From contig NZ_FYDG01000010.1 of NCBI RefSeq assembly GCF_900187365.1, positions 1 through 64,000 of the forward strand: a stretch of 64,000 nucleotides of DNA, read 5' to 3'. Positions 1 to 10,094 of this stretch are shown in pieces. The notes under the pieces are model-generated. The model was not told the DNA's origin, ran no database searches, and saw only the letters and a list, made by a program, of their open reading frames with translations. A program made the position numbers and the translations under genes. The stretch is from Rhodoblastus acidophilus. Its GTDB lineage: Bacteria; Pseudomonadota; Alphaproteobacteria; Rhizobiales; Beijerinckiaceae. Positions within the stretch are counted from its first letter, which is position 1. Each line of letters starts with the position of its first letter.

Positions 1-170
1 TCGCCTTGGTCAAGGTGGTGGTCGACCTCCGCGTTCAGCGCCCGTTCGGCGAGCGCCTTCTTCAGTTCGTCGAGAAGACCATCTTTCGCAAAGGCAGTCT
101 TGGGATCCGCGCCGCCCAGAAGCTGGTCAAGCAGTTGATCGGGAATAAGCGGGGCTTTCCGTCTTGCCAT
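1..170 (-). CDS. IS256-family transposase, N-terminal fragment (runs off window)
   Basis: The reverse strand starts with ATG at 170 and reads MARRKAPLIPDQLLDQLLGG, then about 36 further residues up to the window edge, with an ALAERALNAEVDHHLDQG stretch. This N-terminus (two LLDQLL-type helices, then AERALNAE-DHHL) is characteristic of mutator/IS256 transposases. The catalytic DDE region would lie to the left of the window. About 165 nt separate its start from the next gene. A perfect 7-bp inverted repeat with a 4-nt loop (180-197) lies in that gap, but I cannot assign it to the element's terminal repeat. Whether the element is intact cannot be judged from here. Confidence 0.85.
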   Translation of the reverse strand, partial: MARRKAPLIPDQLLDQLLGGADPKTAFAKDGLLDELKKALAERALNAEVDHHLDQG

Positions 171-335
171 GTGATGCCTCCATTTGCTTCCAAATGGCCA
201 TCACACGGAAATTCCGACACTCTCAAACGGCGGCCCCCAAAGCTTCCGATTTGGTCCGCCTGTGGCCGCAAAACCATAGCCGTCCCCGGACGCTTCGCCT
301 ATCGTGGCGCAGCTTTGTCGAAGGTGGCCGCCTCT

Positions 336-920
336 ATGAAAAGACATGTTTGCCTGATTGTCCTTTCCAGCCTGTGCGGCGCCCCCGCGATGGCCGGCGA
401 CACGTCGCCATTCGGAGAGCTGCTGCCGCCGGAAGCCACCTATCGCCTCCATGCGCCGTTCGAGGCCCGCATCGGCGGCTTCGCCCATGAACCCGGCGGC
501 GCCGAGTCCGGCTCCACCGACGTCAGCGCCGAAATCGTGTTCGGCGACATCATCAAGACGACCAATCCCTGGTGGAGCTTCGTCGCCATGCGCGCCGACA
601 TCGGCGGCACCTTCAACACCGCGAACAAGACCAACGGCATCTATTTCGGCCCGCTGTGGACCGTCGCGCTCACCGACCGGATCTTCATCGAAGGCTCGGT
701 GGGCGGCGCCTGGAACGACGGCGTGACCAACGGGGTCCGGCCGCCGCAGCGCGCCGGGGTCGGCTGCCATTGGGGTTTCCACGAATCCGCCTCGCTCGGC
801 TATAACCTGACTGAGCATTGGAGCGTGATGGCGACCGTCGAGCACTATTCCAACCTCAATCTCTGCCACGCCAACCACGGCGTCACCAATTACGGCGCGC
901 GCATCGGCTACAGCTTCTGA
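336..920 (+). CDS. PagL-like acyloxyacyl hydrolase (lipid A 3-O-deacylase family outer-membrane protein)
   Basis: This is a 194-residue protein with a signal peptide (MKRH then a hydrophobic stretch ending APAMAG). It continues as a small beta-barrel-like sequence with alternating hydrophobic residues and a C-terminal aromatic residue (RIGYSF). The EHYSN motif near the C-terminus matches the His-x-Ser-Asn catalytic signature of PagL enzymes, which remove the 3-O acyl chain of lipid A in the outer membrane. The frame is open to position 6, but residues before the ATG at 336 lack protein character and a signal peptide would not sit there. The gene stands alone between an IS256 fragment and ilvC. 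Family placement is from motif and topology; enzymatic activity is inferred. Confidence 0.72.
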   Translation: MKRHVCLIVLSSLCGAPAMAGDTSPFGELLPPEATYRLHAPFEARIGGFAHEPGGAESGSTDVSAEIVFGDIIKTTNPWWSFVAMRADIGGTFNTANKTNGIYFGPLWTVALTDRIFIEGSVGGAWNDGVTNGVRPPQRAGVGCHWGFHESASLGYNLTEHWSVMATVEHYSNLNLCHANHGVTNYGARIGYSF

Positions 921-2051
<1,131 letters not shown>

Positions 2052-2058
2052 TGTTTCA

Positions 2059-2085
2059 GGCGCGCCCGGTCTCTTCGGGCGCGCC
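2059..2085 (+). terminator. Hairpin terminator after ilvC
   Basis: A perfect 10-bp inverted repeat GGCGCGCCCG / CGGGCGCGCC with a 7-nt loop begins 8 nt after the ilvC stop. There is no long T tract (gccctgccttta follows), so termination may be partial. Confidence 0.6.
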
Positions 2086-2105
2086 GCCCTGCCTTTACGC
2101 ATATC

Positions 2106-2540
2106 ATGAATGACAGCGACAGCGGCGCGCCCCTCGTCGGGCCGGCCAGGACGAAGCAGATCGTCTCGCGCCTGATGGCGCTGCGGCCCAGGCCGAAACA
2201 GGCGATCGAGCTGTTCGCCGCCGACGCGCAATGGAGCCTGAACGGCGATCCCGCCAAATGGGCTTTCGCCGGCCATCGCGCCAACCGCGATTCGATCCTG
2301 GCCTTCCTCCAGGCTTTCACCGTCGAATTTGAACAGCTCGACCTGCGCGTGCTCTCCCTCGTGATCGACGACGATCAGGCCTGCGTCCAATATGAGCTGC
2401 GCGTGCGTCATCGCGGCACACGCCGCGAGGATGTGATCCCCGGCCTGTGTTTCGTTCGCCTGCAGGGCGAACGGATCGCCGAAGTCAACGAGTTGATCGA
2501 CAGCGAGCGACTGTTCAGCCTGCGCGAAAGCCGCTGCTGA
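2106..2540 (+). CDS. SnoaL/NTF2-like small protein
   Basis: A 144-residue protein. The pattern is an N-terminal helix, then AIELFAADAQWSLNG, a conserved GHRANRDSILAFLQAF helix and beta strands with VLSLVIDDDQACVQYELRVRHRGT. This fits the SnoaL-like fold of the NTF2 superfamily (cone-shaped alpha+beta barrel, either small-molecule isomerase or ligand-binding). No catalytic residues can be assigned. It lies 54 nt after ilvC, beyond the hairpin. A second, divergent member of the same fold lies 365 nt downstream. Substrate and role are unknown. Confidence 0.72.
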   Translation: MNDSDSGAPLVGPARTKQIVSRLMALRPRPKQAIELFAADAQWSLNGDPAKWAFAGHRANRDSILAFLQAFTVEFEQLDLRVLSLVIDDDQACVQYELRVRHRGTRREDVIPGLCFVRLQGERIAEVNELIDSERLFSLRESRC

Positions 2541-2905
2541 ACGATCGGATGTCCTGAAAGCGGACTTGACGAGCGTTTTCAGGGACCGAATCTCTCCCGA
2601 CGCGCGTCGCGCAACCCCCATATTTTTCAACATGCTGGCCAAGACGCAGCGCATTGAGCGCCGCGTTACGGTCAAGTTTGCGGTTAATCCGTTGTACTAT
2701 TTTCCCAATTTGGCAGGTAATTGGCGCTAGAGCGTTTTCACGCCAAGCGGACGCCGCTTGGCGTGAATACAATGCGCCCCAACAATCACTTGGAGCCTGT
2801 CGGGCGGTCGAACGCCGCCCAACAGGGGCTGGACGCCGCCGTGATTTTGGCGATCGACCGCCAGCGCCACACCAAGGATTCCGCTGAGCGACGGCGCGCG
2901 AAGGA
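2541..2905. other. Intergenic region between two SnoaL-like genes with palindromic repeat content
   Basis: No convincing gene is present. The sequence AGCGTTTTCA occurs twice (around 2572 and 2731). It is associated with an imperfect palindrome at about 2551-2586 and a perfect 14-bp inverted repeat at 2737-2767. This looks like an interspersed palindromic repeat cluster rather than a promoter alone. Confidence 0.5.
2737..2767. repeat. Perfect 14-bp inverted repeat (stem-loop)
   Basis: TTCACGCCAAGCGG, a 3-nt loop ACG, then CCGCTTGGCGTGAA. It is too far from either gene to be an obvious terminator and is preceded by GCGCTAGAGCGTTTTC, a style of repeat border common in Rhizobiales intergenic repeats (recollection, not a search). 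Confidence 0.7.
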
Positions 2906-3352
2906 ATGGAAATGGACTATTTTTGGATGGGCCGCGACGATTACATGGCGATATGCCGCGATATCTACGCTCAACGCGCGCGCGGCGATCTCGAGACCGG
3001 ACTCGCCCTGTTTCACGAAAACGCCACTTACCGGCTGCTGGGCTCGCGCGCGATCATTCCCGCCGCCGGCCTGCGCGTCGGCAAGCAGGAAATCCGCGAA
3101 GCCTGGAAGGCGTTCGACGTGGATTTCGAGATCGTCGCGTTCGAAGTGGACGATTTCGCCGCCGACGTCCCGCGCATCTCCTACATGTCCTGGCACATGA
3201 CGCTTCGCAATCGCGGCACCGGCGCGCTGGCGGACATCGAAGGCGTCGACAGCATCAAATGGGAAGATCGCAAGATCGTCGAATGGACGCGCTACTTCGA
3301 CACGGCGCTGGTCGCCGCGCTCGGCCAATCGGACGGCCATAGCGAGCCGTAA
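2906..3352 (+). CDS. SnoaL/NTF2-like small protein
   Basis: A 148-residue protein, MEMDYFWMGRDDYMAICRDIYAQRARGDLETGLALFHENATYRLLGS onward, with GKQEIREAWKAFDVDFEI and DIEGVDSIKWEDRKIVEWTRYFD. The layout is the NTF2-like fold: N-terminal helices, HENATYRL strand, GKQEIREAW helix, then long beta strands. It could bind or isomerise a small ligand, but nothing in the sequence specifies which. The ATG at 2912 (MDYFW) is an alternative start. It converges on the TPR gene, 18 nt away. Confidence 0.72.
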   Translation: MEMDYFWMGRDDYMAICRDIYAQRARGDLETGLALFHENATYRLLGSRAIIPAAGLRVGKQEIREAWKAFDVDFEIVAFEVDDFAADVPRISYMSWHMTLRNRGTGALADIEGVDSIKWEDRKIVEWTRYFDTALVAALGQSDGHSEP

Positions 3353-3370
3353 CGGCTCGCCCCGGGGCCG

Positions 3371-5155
3371 CTACCCGCCGTTTTTCGACTGGGCGGGCGC
3401 CTCGGGCCGCTGCTCGGCCGTCGGTTGCTTCGGCTCGGTCAGGCCATTGGCGATCTTGCCTAGAATCTTCGGCAGATCATCCGGTTCGGGATTGAGATCG
3501 CGCGCGTGATTCCACTGGAAATGCGCGTCGAGCTGGCGCCCGACCTGCCAATAGGCGTCGCCCAGATGGTCGTTGATGGTCGGGTCGCCCGGCTTGAGTT
3601 CGATCGCCCGTTCCAGGAACTTGACGGCCTCGTCGTAATGGCCGAGCCGGTAGTGCGCCCAGCCCAGCGAATCCACGATATAGCCGTCTTCCGGCTGCAA
3701 CTCGACCGCGCGGCGCAGCATCTTGAACGCCTCGTCGAGATGGACGCCCTGGTCCACCCAGGAATAGCCGAGATAATTGAGAACCAGCGGCTGCTCGGGA
3801 TAAAGGTCGAGCGCTTTCTTGAAATCGGGCTCGGCCTTGTTCCAGACCTTGGCGCGCTCATAGGAGATGCCGCGGAAATAATACAGCACCCACTGGCCCT
3901 TTTCGCCGGCCGGGCTGGCGGCCAGCACGCGGCCATAGGCGTCGGCGGCTTCCAGATATCTCTTCTTGCTGCGCAGAAGATCGGCCAGCGCCGACAGAGC
4001 ATCGGGATTGTCGGGATGGGCGTCGCTGAGCTTGCGCAGCCGGTCGAGCGCCTCGTCCGTCTTGCCGACGGCGTCGAGCAGCATGGCGATGCGAATGTCG
4101 GCGCTGGTCCGCATCGGGCTGGCGTCAGGCGTCTCGTTATAGACGTCGATGGCGATCCCATATTGCTTCATGCGGCTATAGGCTTCGCCCAGCGTGTCGA
4201 GCGCCAGCTCGTGGTCCGGTTCAAGCGCCAGCGCCAGCCGCAGGAAAACCGTGGCGGCGATTTCGTCGCCCTGCCGGCCGCCGGACGAACCGAGACCATA
4301 GGCGCCGAGGCCATACAGAACTTCGGCGGCGCCGCCGCCGACGCTCTTGACCAGCGGTTCAAGCTTGCGGCCGGCGTCGAGGTCGCGCAGCGCCGCCTGC
4401 GCCAGCGGCTGGCGCGGCTGCAGCTTGGCATAGGCCTGATAGGCCGCCTTGGCCTCGTCGTTACGGCCCTGGCGGGAAAGATTGCGGGCGTAGGCGTCGA
4501 CCAGCCGCAGCGTGTTCTGATCGGTGGCGTAGGCCGCGGCGAGCCGCTTGCCGGCCTCCTCGGTGCGTCCGGCGGCCTCCAGCATCAGTCCGGCGTGGAA
4601 GTCGCGGAACACCGCCAGATTGGACTCGGTCAGGCTGTCGACCAGCGCCAAAGCGCGCTTGACGTCGCCGGCGCCGACATAGGTCCAGGCGGTGAGCAGC
4701 ACGGCGGTGAGGTCGCGCTGCCGCAGATTGCCGCTGCCGTCGAGGTTTTTCCGCGCGCCGGCGAAATTGCGGGCCTTGATGTCGCGCACGGCCAGGGCCA
4801 GCCGCGCCGTGCCGTTCCGGGCGTCGCGCGCCACCAGCTTCTGCGCCAGCGCGAAACATTCGCTCGTGTCGCCATTCAGCAAGGTGGCGACGAAGGCGCG
4901 CTCGATCAGTTCGATATTGCCGGGATCGGCGCGCAGGATTTCACGCGCGAAGGTCGAGGCCGCCAGCGAATCGTGCTCGGCCTCGGCGACGCGCGCGGCG
5001 AGATAATTGCCGGCCGGACTGTCGCTGACCTCGAACGGGTCCGACAGGGCGACGGCTTCGCGCGCTTGCGTCAGGGCGGGCAGGAAAACGAGTGTGGCGG
5101 CCAGCAGGGCGAGCCTGCGGCCACGCGAGGGCGCGAAAAGGTTTGTCTTGGGCAC
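3371..5155 (-). CDS. Secreted or envelope tetratricopeptide-repeat protein
   Basis: About 594 residues from the GTG at 5155. The start VPKTNLFAPSRGRRLALLAATLVFLPALTQA is a normal signal peptide (basic n-region, hydrophobic core, AQA-like cleavage site). An upstream ATG at 5251 in the same frame would bury this signal behind 32 Cys-rich residues, so I prefer the GTG. The body is a run of TPR-like helices. Near the C-terminus are clear repeats such as YPEQPLVLNYLGYSWVDQG, LQPEDGYIVDSLGWAHYRLG and LKPGDPTINDHLGDAYWQVG. Such proteins act as protein-protein scaffolds in the periplasm or outer membrane. The C-terminus is Pro/Gln/Ala rich. It lies downstream of nadABC in the same direction but 105 nt away, so co-transcription is possible but unproven. 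Confidence 0.82.
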   Translation of the reverse strand: MPKTNLFAPSRGRRLALLAATLVFLPALTQAREAVALSDPFEVSDSPAGNYLAARVAEAEHDSLAASTFAREILRADPGNIELIERAFVATLLNGDTSECFALAQKLVARDARNGTARLALAVRDIKARNFAGARKNLDGSGNLRQRDLTAVLLTAWTYVGAGDVKRALALVDSLTESNLAVFRDFHAGLMLEAAGRTEEAGKRLAAAYATDQNTLRLVDAYARNLSRQGRNDEAKAAYQAYAKLQPRQPLAQAALRDLDAGRKLEPLVKSVGGGAAEVLYGLGAYGLGSSGGRQGDEIAATVFLRLALALEPDHELALDTLGEAYSRMKQYGIAIDVYNETPDASPMRTSADIRIAMLLDAVGKTDEALDRLRKLSDAHPDNPDALSALADLLRSKKRYLEAADAYGRVLAASPAGEKGQWVLYYFRGISYERAKVWNKAEPDFKKALDLYPEQPLVLNYLGYSWVDQGVHLDEAFKMLRRAVELQPEDGYIVDSLGWAHYRLGHYDEAVKFLERAIELKPGDPTINDHLGDAYWQVGRQLDAHFQWNHARDLNPEPDDLPKILGKIANGLTEPKQPTAEQRPEAPAQSKNGG

Positions 5156-5260
5156 GAAAGAACTTTCTGGCGGCTTGGCGCACGCGACGGCGCGCCATCG
5201 CGGGTGGGAACAATCGCACTGCAAGATGGCGTTTTTGCGCCGCCAACACAAGGGTTGAGG

Positions 5261-6118
5261 CTAGCTCATTTCAATGTCGAGCCCGAGATCGAGCACCGGG
5301 GCCGAATGGGTGAGCGCGCCGACCGAGATCAAATCGACGCCGCTTTCGGCGATCGCTTTGACGCTGTCGAGCGCGACGCCGCCCGAGGCCTCGGCCAGCA
5401 TGCGCCCGCCGATCATCGCCACGGCCGCGCGCAATTGCTCGGGCGACATATTGTCGAGCAGCACCACATCGGCGCCCTCGGCCAACACCTCGCGCAACTG
5501 GTCGAGCGTATCGACTTCGATCTCGATCTTGACCAGATGCCCGGCGAAGCCTTTCGCCGCACGCAAGGCGGGGATCACGCCGCCGGCCACCGCGATATGA
5601 TTGTCCTTGATCAGCACGGCGTCGTCGAGACCGAAGCGATGATTCATGCCGCCGCCGCAGCGCACGGCGTATTTCTCGAAGGCGCGCAGGCCCGGCGTCG
5701 TCTTGCGGGTGCAGCAGATCTTCGCCTTGGTGTGGGCGACGGCCTGAGCGTAATGCGAGGTCAGCGTGGCGACGCCGCACATCCGCCCCAGAAAATTCAG
5801 CGCGACGCGCTCGGCCGACAAAATGCCGCGCGCGGACCCTTCGATGCGCGCGACGATGGCGCCGGGAGAAAAACGGTCGCCATCGGCGGCCAGCGCTTCG
5901 AAACAAAGCGAGGGATCGACCAGTTCAAACGCCTTTTTCGCCAGCTCCAGCCCGGCCAGCGCGCCGGGCTTCTTGCGCGCCGCGATCACGGCTTTCGCCC
6001 GCGCCTCGGCGGGAATGGTGGCCTGCGAGGTGATGTCGCCGGCGCGGCCGAAATCCTCGTCGAGCGCGGCGCGAACCGCCTGTTCGACCAGCAGGGAATT
6101 AAGCACGGGCAAAGGCAT
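5261..6118 (-). CDS. nadC: Nicotinate-nucleotide pyrophosphorylase (quinolinate phosphoribosyltransferase)
   Basis: NadC converts quinolinate and PRPP to nicotinate mononucleotide, the third step of de novo NAD synthesis. It is 285 residues, normal for the family. Visible motifs include [12 protein letters not shown], the [39 protein letters not shown] block that forms the PRPP/quinolinate site, and the C-terminal [30 protein letters not shown] phosphate-binding region. Its start overlaps the end of nadB by 20 nt, so the two are translationally coupled within nadA-nadB-nadC. Confidence 0.96.
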   Translation of the reverse strand: MPLPVLNSLLVEQAVRAALDEDFGRAGDITSQATIPAEARAKAVIAARKKPGALAGLELAKKAFELVDPSLCFEALAADGDRFSPGAIVARIEGSARGILSAERVALNFLGRMCGVATLTSHYAQAVAHTKAKICCTRKTTPGLRAFEKYAVRCGGGMNHRFGLDDAVLIKDNHIAVAGGVIPALRAAKGFAGHLVKIEIEVDTLDQLREVLAEGADVVLLDNMSPEQLRAAVAMIGGRMLAEASGGVALDSVKAIAESGVDLISVGALTHSAPVLDLGLDIEMS

Positions 6119-7661
6119 TGGACTTCTCGTCGGCGAGGTCGCGCGAAAGAGACAGCGCCTCCTCCAGCGAAATGAAAGAGCGTTGCGCCTGGGCCGGATC
6201 GGCCTGGGGGAAATCGGTGCGGAAATGGCCGCCCCGGCTTTCGCGACGGTTGTAGGCGGCGGCGGCGATCAGCAGCGCCGCCTCGGCGCGGTTGCGCAGG
6301 TCGAGATTATCGGCGGCCACAGCCTTGTCGCGCAGGGCGAGCAGGCGAATCAGCGCGGCGCGCAGCCCCGAGGCTTCGCGTAAAACACCGACATGGCGCT
6401 GCATGATCTGGCGGATTTCGCGCGCCCCGGCGGCGTCGGGCGCAAACGCGGGCGGCGCGGCCGGCGCGGCGCCCGGGTCGGGAATCGACGGCAGGGCGGC
6501 GCTCACGTCGGCGGCGGCGCGGGCGGCGTAAACCACCGCTTCCAGCAGGCTGTTGGACGCGAGACGATTGGCGCCGTGCAGACCGGTGGAGCCGCTTTCG
6601 CCCGCCGCCCACAGGCCGGGCAGCGAGGTGCGGCCATGCGAATCGGTCCACAGCCCGCCCATGTGATAATGCTCCGCCGGCGCCACCGGGATCGGCTGTT
6701 TGGCCGGATCGACGCCCGCTTCCAGACAGGCGGCGGCGACATTGGGGAATTTTTCGGCGAAAGCCGCGCCCACCGCCTGGGTGGCGTCGAGAAAGGCGCC
6801 GCGTCCGCCAGCGACTTCGGCGAAAACGCCGCGCGCGACAATGTCGCGCGGCGCCAGCTCCGCATCCTTGTGCAGCGGCGGCATGAAACGCTTTCCGGCG
6901 CGATTGACCAGAATGGCGCCCTCCCCGCGCAAAGCCTCGGTGGCGAGCGGCGCGGGATCGCGGCCGATGTCGATGGCGGTCGGATGAAACTGCACGAATT
7001 CGGCGTCGGCGATGCGCGCGCCGGCGCGGGCGCCCATGGCGAGCGCAGATCCCGCCGCCTGCGGCGGATTGGTGGTCAAAGCGTAGAGCGCGCCGACGCC
7101 GCCGGTGGCGAGAATGGCAGCGCGGGCCATGAAGGCGTGCAGGCGATTGTGCGGGTCGCGCGCGAACACGCCGGCGACGCGGCCCTCGCGCACGATCAGG
7201 TCGTCGGCGACATAACCTTCGACGATCTCGATGCTCGGCGCGGCGCGCACGCGGGCGATCAGCGCGGCCATGATCGCCGCGCCGGCGCCGTCGCCCTTCA
7301 CGCGCACGATGCGCCGCGCGGAATGGGCGGCCTCCTGCGAGGGAACCAGCGCGCCCGCCGCGTCGCGGTCGAACGGCGCCCCGAACGCCAGCAGATCGTC
7401 GATGCGGGACCGGGCCTCGCGCGCGACCGACAGCGCCACGTCCTTGTCGACAATGCCGGCGCCGGCGATGGCGGTGTCCCTGGCGTGCAGGTCCGGGCTG
7501 TCCGTCGGCAAGACGGCGGCGGCGACGCCGCCTTGCGCCCAGGCGGAGGAGGCGCCCTCCCCCAGCGGCGCGGCGACCAGCAGGGTCACCGGCCGCGGCG
7601 CGAGTTTCAGCGCGCAGAACAGGCCCGCAAGCCCGCCGCCAACAATGAGAATGTCAGGCAT
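6099..7661 (-). CDS. nadB: L-aspartate oxidase
   Basis: This FAD enzyme oxidises L-aspartate to iminoaspartate for quinolinate synthesis. It is 520 residues. The N-terminal dinucleotide motif [18 protein letters not shown], the [13 protein letters not shown] substrate region, [11 protein letters not shown] and the [25 protein letters not shown] segment are the succinate dehydrogenase flavoprotein-family signatures shared by NadB. It follows nadA by 25 nt and overlaps nadC. Membership in the nad operon makes NadB, rather than another flavoprotein subunit, secure. Confidence 0.95.
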   Translation of the reverse strand: MPDILIVGGGLAGLFCALKLAPRPVTLLVAAPLGEGASSAWAQGGVAAAVLPTDSPDLHARDTAIAGAGIVDKDVALSVAREARSRIDDLLAFGAPFDRDAAGALVPSQEAAHSARRIVRVKGDGAGAAIMAALIARVRAAPSIEIVEGYVADDLIVREGRVAGVFARDPHNRLHAFMARAAILATGGVGALYALTTNPPQAAGSALAMGARAGARIADAEFVQFHPTAIDIGRDPAPLATEALRGEGAILVNRAGKRFMPPLHKDAELAPRDIVARGVFAEVAGGRGAFLDATQAVGAAFAEKFPNVAAACLEAGVDPAKQPIPVAPAEHYHMGGLWTDSHGRTSLPGLWAAGESGSTGLHGANRLASNSLLEAVVYAARAAADVSAALPSIPDPGAAPAAPPAFAPDAAGAREIRQIMQRHVGVLREASGLRAALIRLLALRDKAVAADNLDLRNRAEAALLIAAAAYNRRESRGGHFRTDFPQADPAQAQRSFISLEEALSLSRDLADEKSNAFARA

Positions 7662-7686
7662 AACGCCCCCTTCGCCCCACCGGGGC

Positions 7687-8772
7687 CTATTTCACCGCGA
7701 TCATGCGCTCGACGGAACGGCGGGCGCGGGCGGCGAGGGTCGGATCAATCACGACTTCGTCGCGCATATGGACAAGGCTGTCGAGAATTTTCGGCAGGGT
7801 GATTCGCTTCATGTGCGGGCAAAGATTGCACGGGCGGATGAAATTCACCCCCGGCGTCTCGGCCGCGACATTGTCGGCCATCGAACATTCGGTGACCAGC
7901 AGCACTTTTTGCGGCCGGCGCGTCTTCACATAGTCGATCATGGCCGCCGTCGAGCCGGAGAAGTCGCAGACATCGACCACTTCCGGCGGACATTCGGGAT
8001 GCGCGATCAGTTCGAGGCCCGGCTCGGCCTCGCGATAGGCCAGCAGCTCTTCCGGCGTGAACCGCTCATGCACCTCGCAGGCGCCATGCCAGGCGATAAT
8101 CTTCACCTTGGTCTGGCGCGCGACATTGGCAGCCAGAAAACGATCGGGAACCATGATGACCGTATCGACCCCGAGGCTCTCGACAATCTTCACGGCGTTG
8201 GACGAGGTGCAGCAAATATCCACCTCCGCCTTCACTTCGGCCGAAGTATTGACATAGGCGACCACGGGCACGCCGGGATATTTACGCTTGAGCGCGCGCA
8301 CGTCTTCCCCGGTGATCGAGGCGGCGAGCGAGCAGCCGGCCTCGCGGTCGGGGATCAGCACGGTCTTGTCCGGGCTGAGAATCTTCGACGTTTCGGCCAT
8401 GAAATGCACGCCGCCCTGCACGATCACGTCGGCTTCGGACTGCTCGGCGACGCGGGCGAGTTGCAGCGAATCGCCGACCACGTCGGCGACGCAATTGTAG
8501 ATTTCCGGCGTCTGATAGTTGTGCGCCAGGATCACCGCATTGCGCTGTTTCTTCAGCTCGTTGATCGCCTTCACATAAGGCGCGTGAAACGGCCATTCGA
8601 TCGGCGGAATGATCGCCTTGACCTTTTCATAGAGGTGGGCGGTCTCGCGGGCGACCTCCGGCGTCCACGCGAGATCGGGCAGCGCGACAGGCGGGAATCG
8701 CGTGCGCTCCTGATGTTCGCGGCGATGAGCGGGCGAACCCGAGGTTGCGGCTTTGGCGGAAGTGGCCTGCAT
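7687..8772 (-). CDS. nadA: Quinolinate synthase (4Fe-4S)
   Basis: NadA condenses iminoaspartate with dihydroxyacetone phosphate to quinolinate. The sequence shows the repeated-domain NadA fold with [81 protein letters not shown] and CIRP[16 protein letters not shown] cluster cysteines. I use the ATG at 8772 ([12 protein letters not shown], 361 residues) because an excellent Shine-Dalgarno (AGGGGGG, 8781-8787) lies just upstream. The frame itself is open to 8844, where the sequence is promoter and operator. It is the first gene of nadABC and carries two NadQ-like operators. Confidence 0.95.
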   Translation of the reverse strand: MQATSAKAATSGSPAHRREHQERTRFPPVALPDLAWTPEVARETAHLYEKVKAIIPPIEWPFHAPYVKAINELKKQRNAVILAHNYQTPEIYNCVADVVGDSLQLARVAEQSEADVIVQGGVHFMAETSKILSPDKTVLIPDREAGCSLAASITGEDVRALKRKYPGVPVVAYVNTSAEVKAEVDICCTSSNAVKIVESLGVDTVIMVPDRFLAANVARQTKVKIIAWHGACEVHERFTPEELLAYREAEPGLELIAHPECPPEVVDVCDFSGSTAAMIDYVKTRRPQKVLLVTECSMADNVAAETPGVNFIRPCNLCPHMKRITLPKILDSLVHMRDEVVIDPTLAARARRSVERMIAVK

Positions 8773-8786
8773 CACGCTTACCCCCC

Positions 8787-8807
8787 TTATGCTCATTTTG
8801 AGCATAA
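8787..8807. promoter_or_regulatory. NadQ-like operator, leader copy
   Basis: Perfect palindrome TTATGCTCA-N3-TGAGCATAA, directly upstream of and touching the nadA ribosome binding site. The position in front of nadABC matches the alphaproteobacterial NadQ regulon; assignment to NadQ is inference. Confidence 0.7.
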
Positions 8808-8850
8808 TACGAACCCAAAAAAGCGCCGTCTCACCGGCGGTCATACAAAC

Positions 8851-8879
8851 TACATATACTCAGTCTGAGCATAATGCAA
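8851..8879 (-). promoter_or_regulatory. nadA promoter with embedded NadQ-like operator
   Basis: On the minus strand TTGCAT (8879-8874), a 17-nt spacer and TATGTA (8856-8851). The spacer is filled by a second copy of the nad palindrome (8854-8874, ATATACTCA-N3-TGAGCATAA, 7 of 9 matching in the degenerate arm). Repressor binding here would occlude RNA polymerase. Predicted start is near 8845. Confidence 0.6.
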
Positions 8880-8942
8880 GCGCGGCGGCGCCTTCCCCTG
8901 GGGCGGCCAAGCGGCGCGCACGGCGCGCCCTTCGCAACGCCC

Positions 8943-8969
8943 CGCCTCGGGCGAAAAACGCCCGAGGCG
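8943..8969 (-). terminator. Hairpin terminator after the alpha/beta hydrolase
   Basis: Perfect 11-bp stem CGCCTCGGGCG / CGCCCGAGGCG with a 5-nt loop (TTTTT on the transcribed minus strand). It lies 19 nt beyond the hydrolase stop and insulates it from the nadA promoter. Confidence 0.7.
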
Positions 8970-8987
8970 ATTGACGCCCGCACAGCG

Positions 8988-10013
8988 TCAGGCGGGCTGC
9001 GTCTCCTGAGCCGGCGGCTCTTGAACCGGGGTATCCTGCGAGGGGGCCTCCTGAATTTGAGCGTCCTGAACCGGCGCCGCCAGAACCGGCGCGGGCGCGG
9101 CGGAGGCGCTCAACAGTTTTTGCAGCACGTCGGGATGCCGCAGCAGGCTGTAATGGCCGTAAAGCGGCGCGCAGGTTTCGGCCGCGCCCGACAGGCGGGC
9201 CGATTCGGGCGGGGAGATGAATTCGTCGCGGCCGGACCAGAAGGCGTGCGCCGGAACGGGCGGCTCCTGCGCGTTCAGCGCCGCCAGCCACGGCGACGCC
9301 GGCTCCATCTGGCGGCCGTTGGGGCCGGGCGCGAATTTGGCCAGTCGCGCGCCATGATGCGGCGTGGCCAGCGTGATCAGGCCGGCGACGCCGGCGCCGC
9401 CATGGCGCGCCAGCCAGGCGCGCGCCACCAGGCCGCCCATGCTGTGCCCAACCAGCAGGATTTCCGCCGCCCCCGTCTGCTCCCGCACGCGAGCGATGTG
9501 CTGGTCCAACTGCCGCGCCAGCAGGTCGATGTCGGCGAACGGCCAGGCGAAGGTCACGGCGGCGACCTGACGGCCCGCCTCCTCCAGATCGCGCTTCAGA
9601 TCGAACCACAGCGCGCGATTGCAGGCGTAGCCGGGCACGAGCACGATCGGAAGGTCGCCCTTGCCCGGCGCCAGCGGCTTGTCCTCGCTCATCCAGAACG
9701 ATTCGAACGGCATCAGCACGACGAAGGCGCGCCAGAACTCGAACACTTCGCGCGCGCTGGCCAGCCAGCGGCGCTCGAACGGCGCGACATTGAGAAAGCC
9801 GCGCGCGCTCAGGCCAAGCGCGCCAAGGGGAACGGCGGTCTGCAGGCCCAGCAGGACGCCGATCAGGACGAGAAGCCCGGCGTCGAAGCCGAACAAAAGC
9901 TTGGCCAAATGACCGAGGATCGCCGCAACGATCAGGGTCGCGACAAGAGCGACCCGCAAAAGAATGGTCAGCATCAGATATCTCCACGCCGCCCGCATTT
10001 TGATCGGCGTCAT
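8988..10013 (-). CDS. Membrane-anchored alpha/beta hydrolase (lipase/esterase-like)
   Basis: A 341-residue protein with an N-terminal membrane anchor of two hydrophobic helices (residues about 14-36 and 44-70). An alpha/beta hydrolase domain follows with PIVLVPGYACNRALW and the nucleophile elbow LVGHSMGGLVARAWL (Ser in GHSMG), similar to lipases with a PGAP1/EstA-like fold. LITLATPHHGARLA and GRDEFISPPESA fit later strands carrying the acid residue, and YGHYSLLRHPDVL may provide the catalytic His. The C-terminus is a low-complexity tail of Pro/Gln/Glu/Ala repeats (PVQDAQIQEAPSQDTPVQEP). Substrate unknown. It is divergent from the acyl-CoA synthetase, so a lipid-related role is plausible but inferred. 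Confidence 0.8.
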   Translation of the reverse strand: MTPIKMRAAWRYLMLTILLRVALVATLIVAAILGHLAKLLFGFDAGLLVLIGVLLGLQTAVPLGALGLSARGFLNVAPFERRWLASAREVFEFWRAFVVLMPFESFWMSEDKPLAPGKGDLPIVLVPGYACNRALWFDLKRDLEEAGRQVAAVTFAWPFADIDLLARQLDQHIARVREQTGAAEILLVGHSMGGLVARAWLARHGGAGVAGLITLATPHHGARLAKFAPGPNGRQMEPASPWLAALNAQEPPVPAHAFWSGRDEFISPPESARLSGAAETCAPLYGHYSLLRHPDVLQKLLSASAAPAPVLAAPVQDAQIQEAPSQDTPVQEPPAQETQPA

Positions 10014-10058
10014 TGTTTTTCCCTGCGGCGACCGAATTATGAACGCGAGGAAAGCGCA

Positions 10059-10094
10059 ATGACAAAGATCAACAATAATCCGGAGGGCGCATAG
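10059..10094 (+). CDS. Possible 11-residue leader peptide upstream of the acyl-CoA synthetase
   Basis: ATG at 10059 with a GAGG ribosome-binding element 8-12 nt upstream encodes MTKINNNPEGA. Its TAG stop shares one base with the GTG start of the synthetase (TAGTG). The GGAGGG that would serve the synthetase is inside this ORF. It could couple translation of the two, or be chance. Confidence 0.35.
   Translation: MTKINNNPEGA

Noticed and set aside
180-197. Perfect inverted repeat CCATTTG-CTTC-CAAATGG as an IS terminal repeat
   Set aside because: It is a short hairpin within the gap; IS256-family ends need a matching copy at the other end, which is outside the window, so no assignment is made.
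3506-6175. An 889-codon plus-strand open frame opposite the TPR protein and nadC
   Set aside because: Same antisense bias; the reverse strand carries two clear protein families with conserved motifs.
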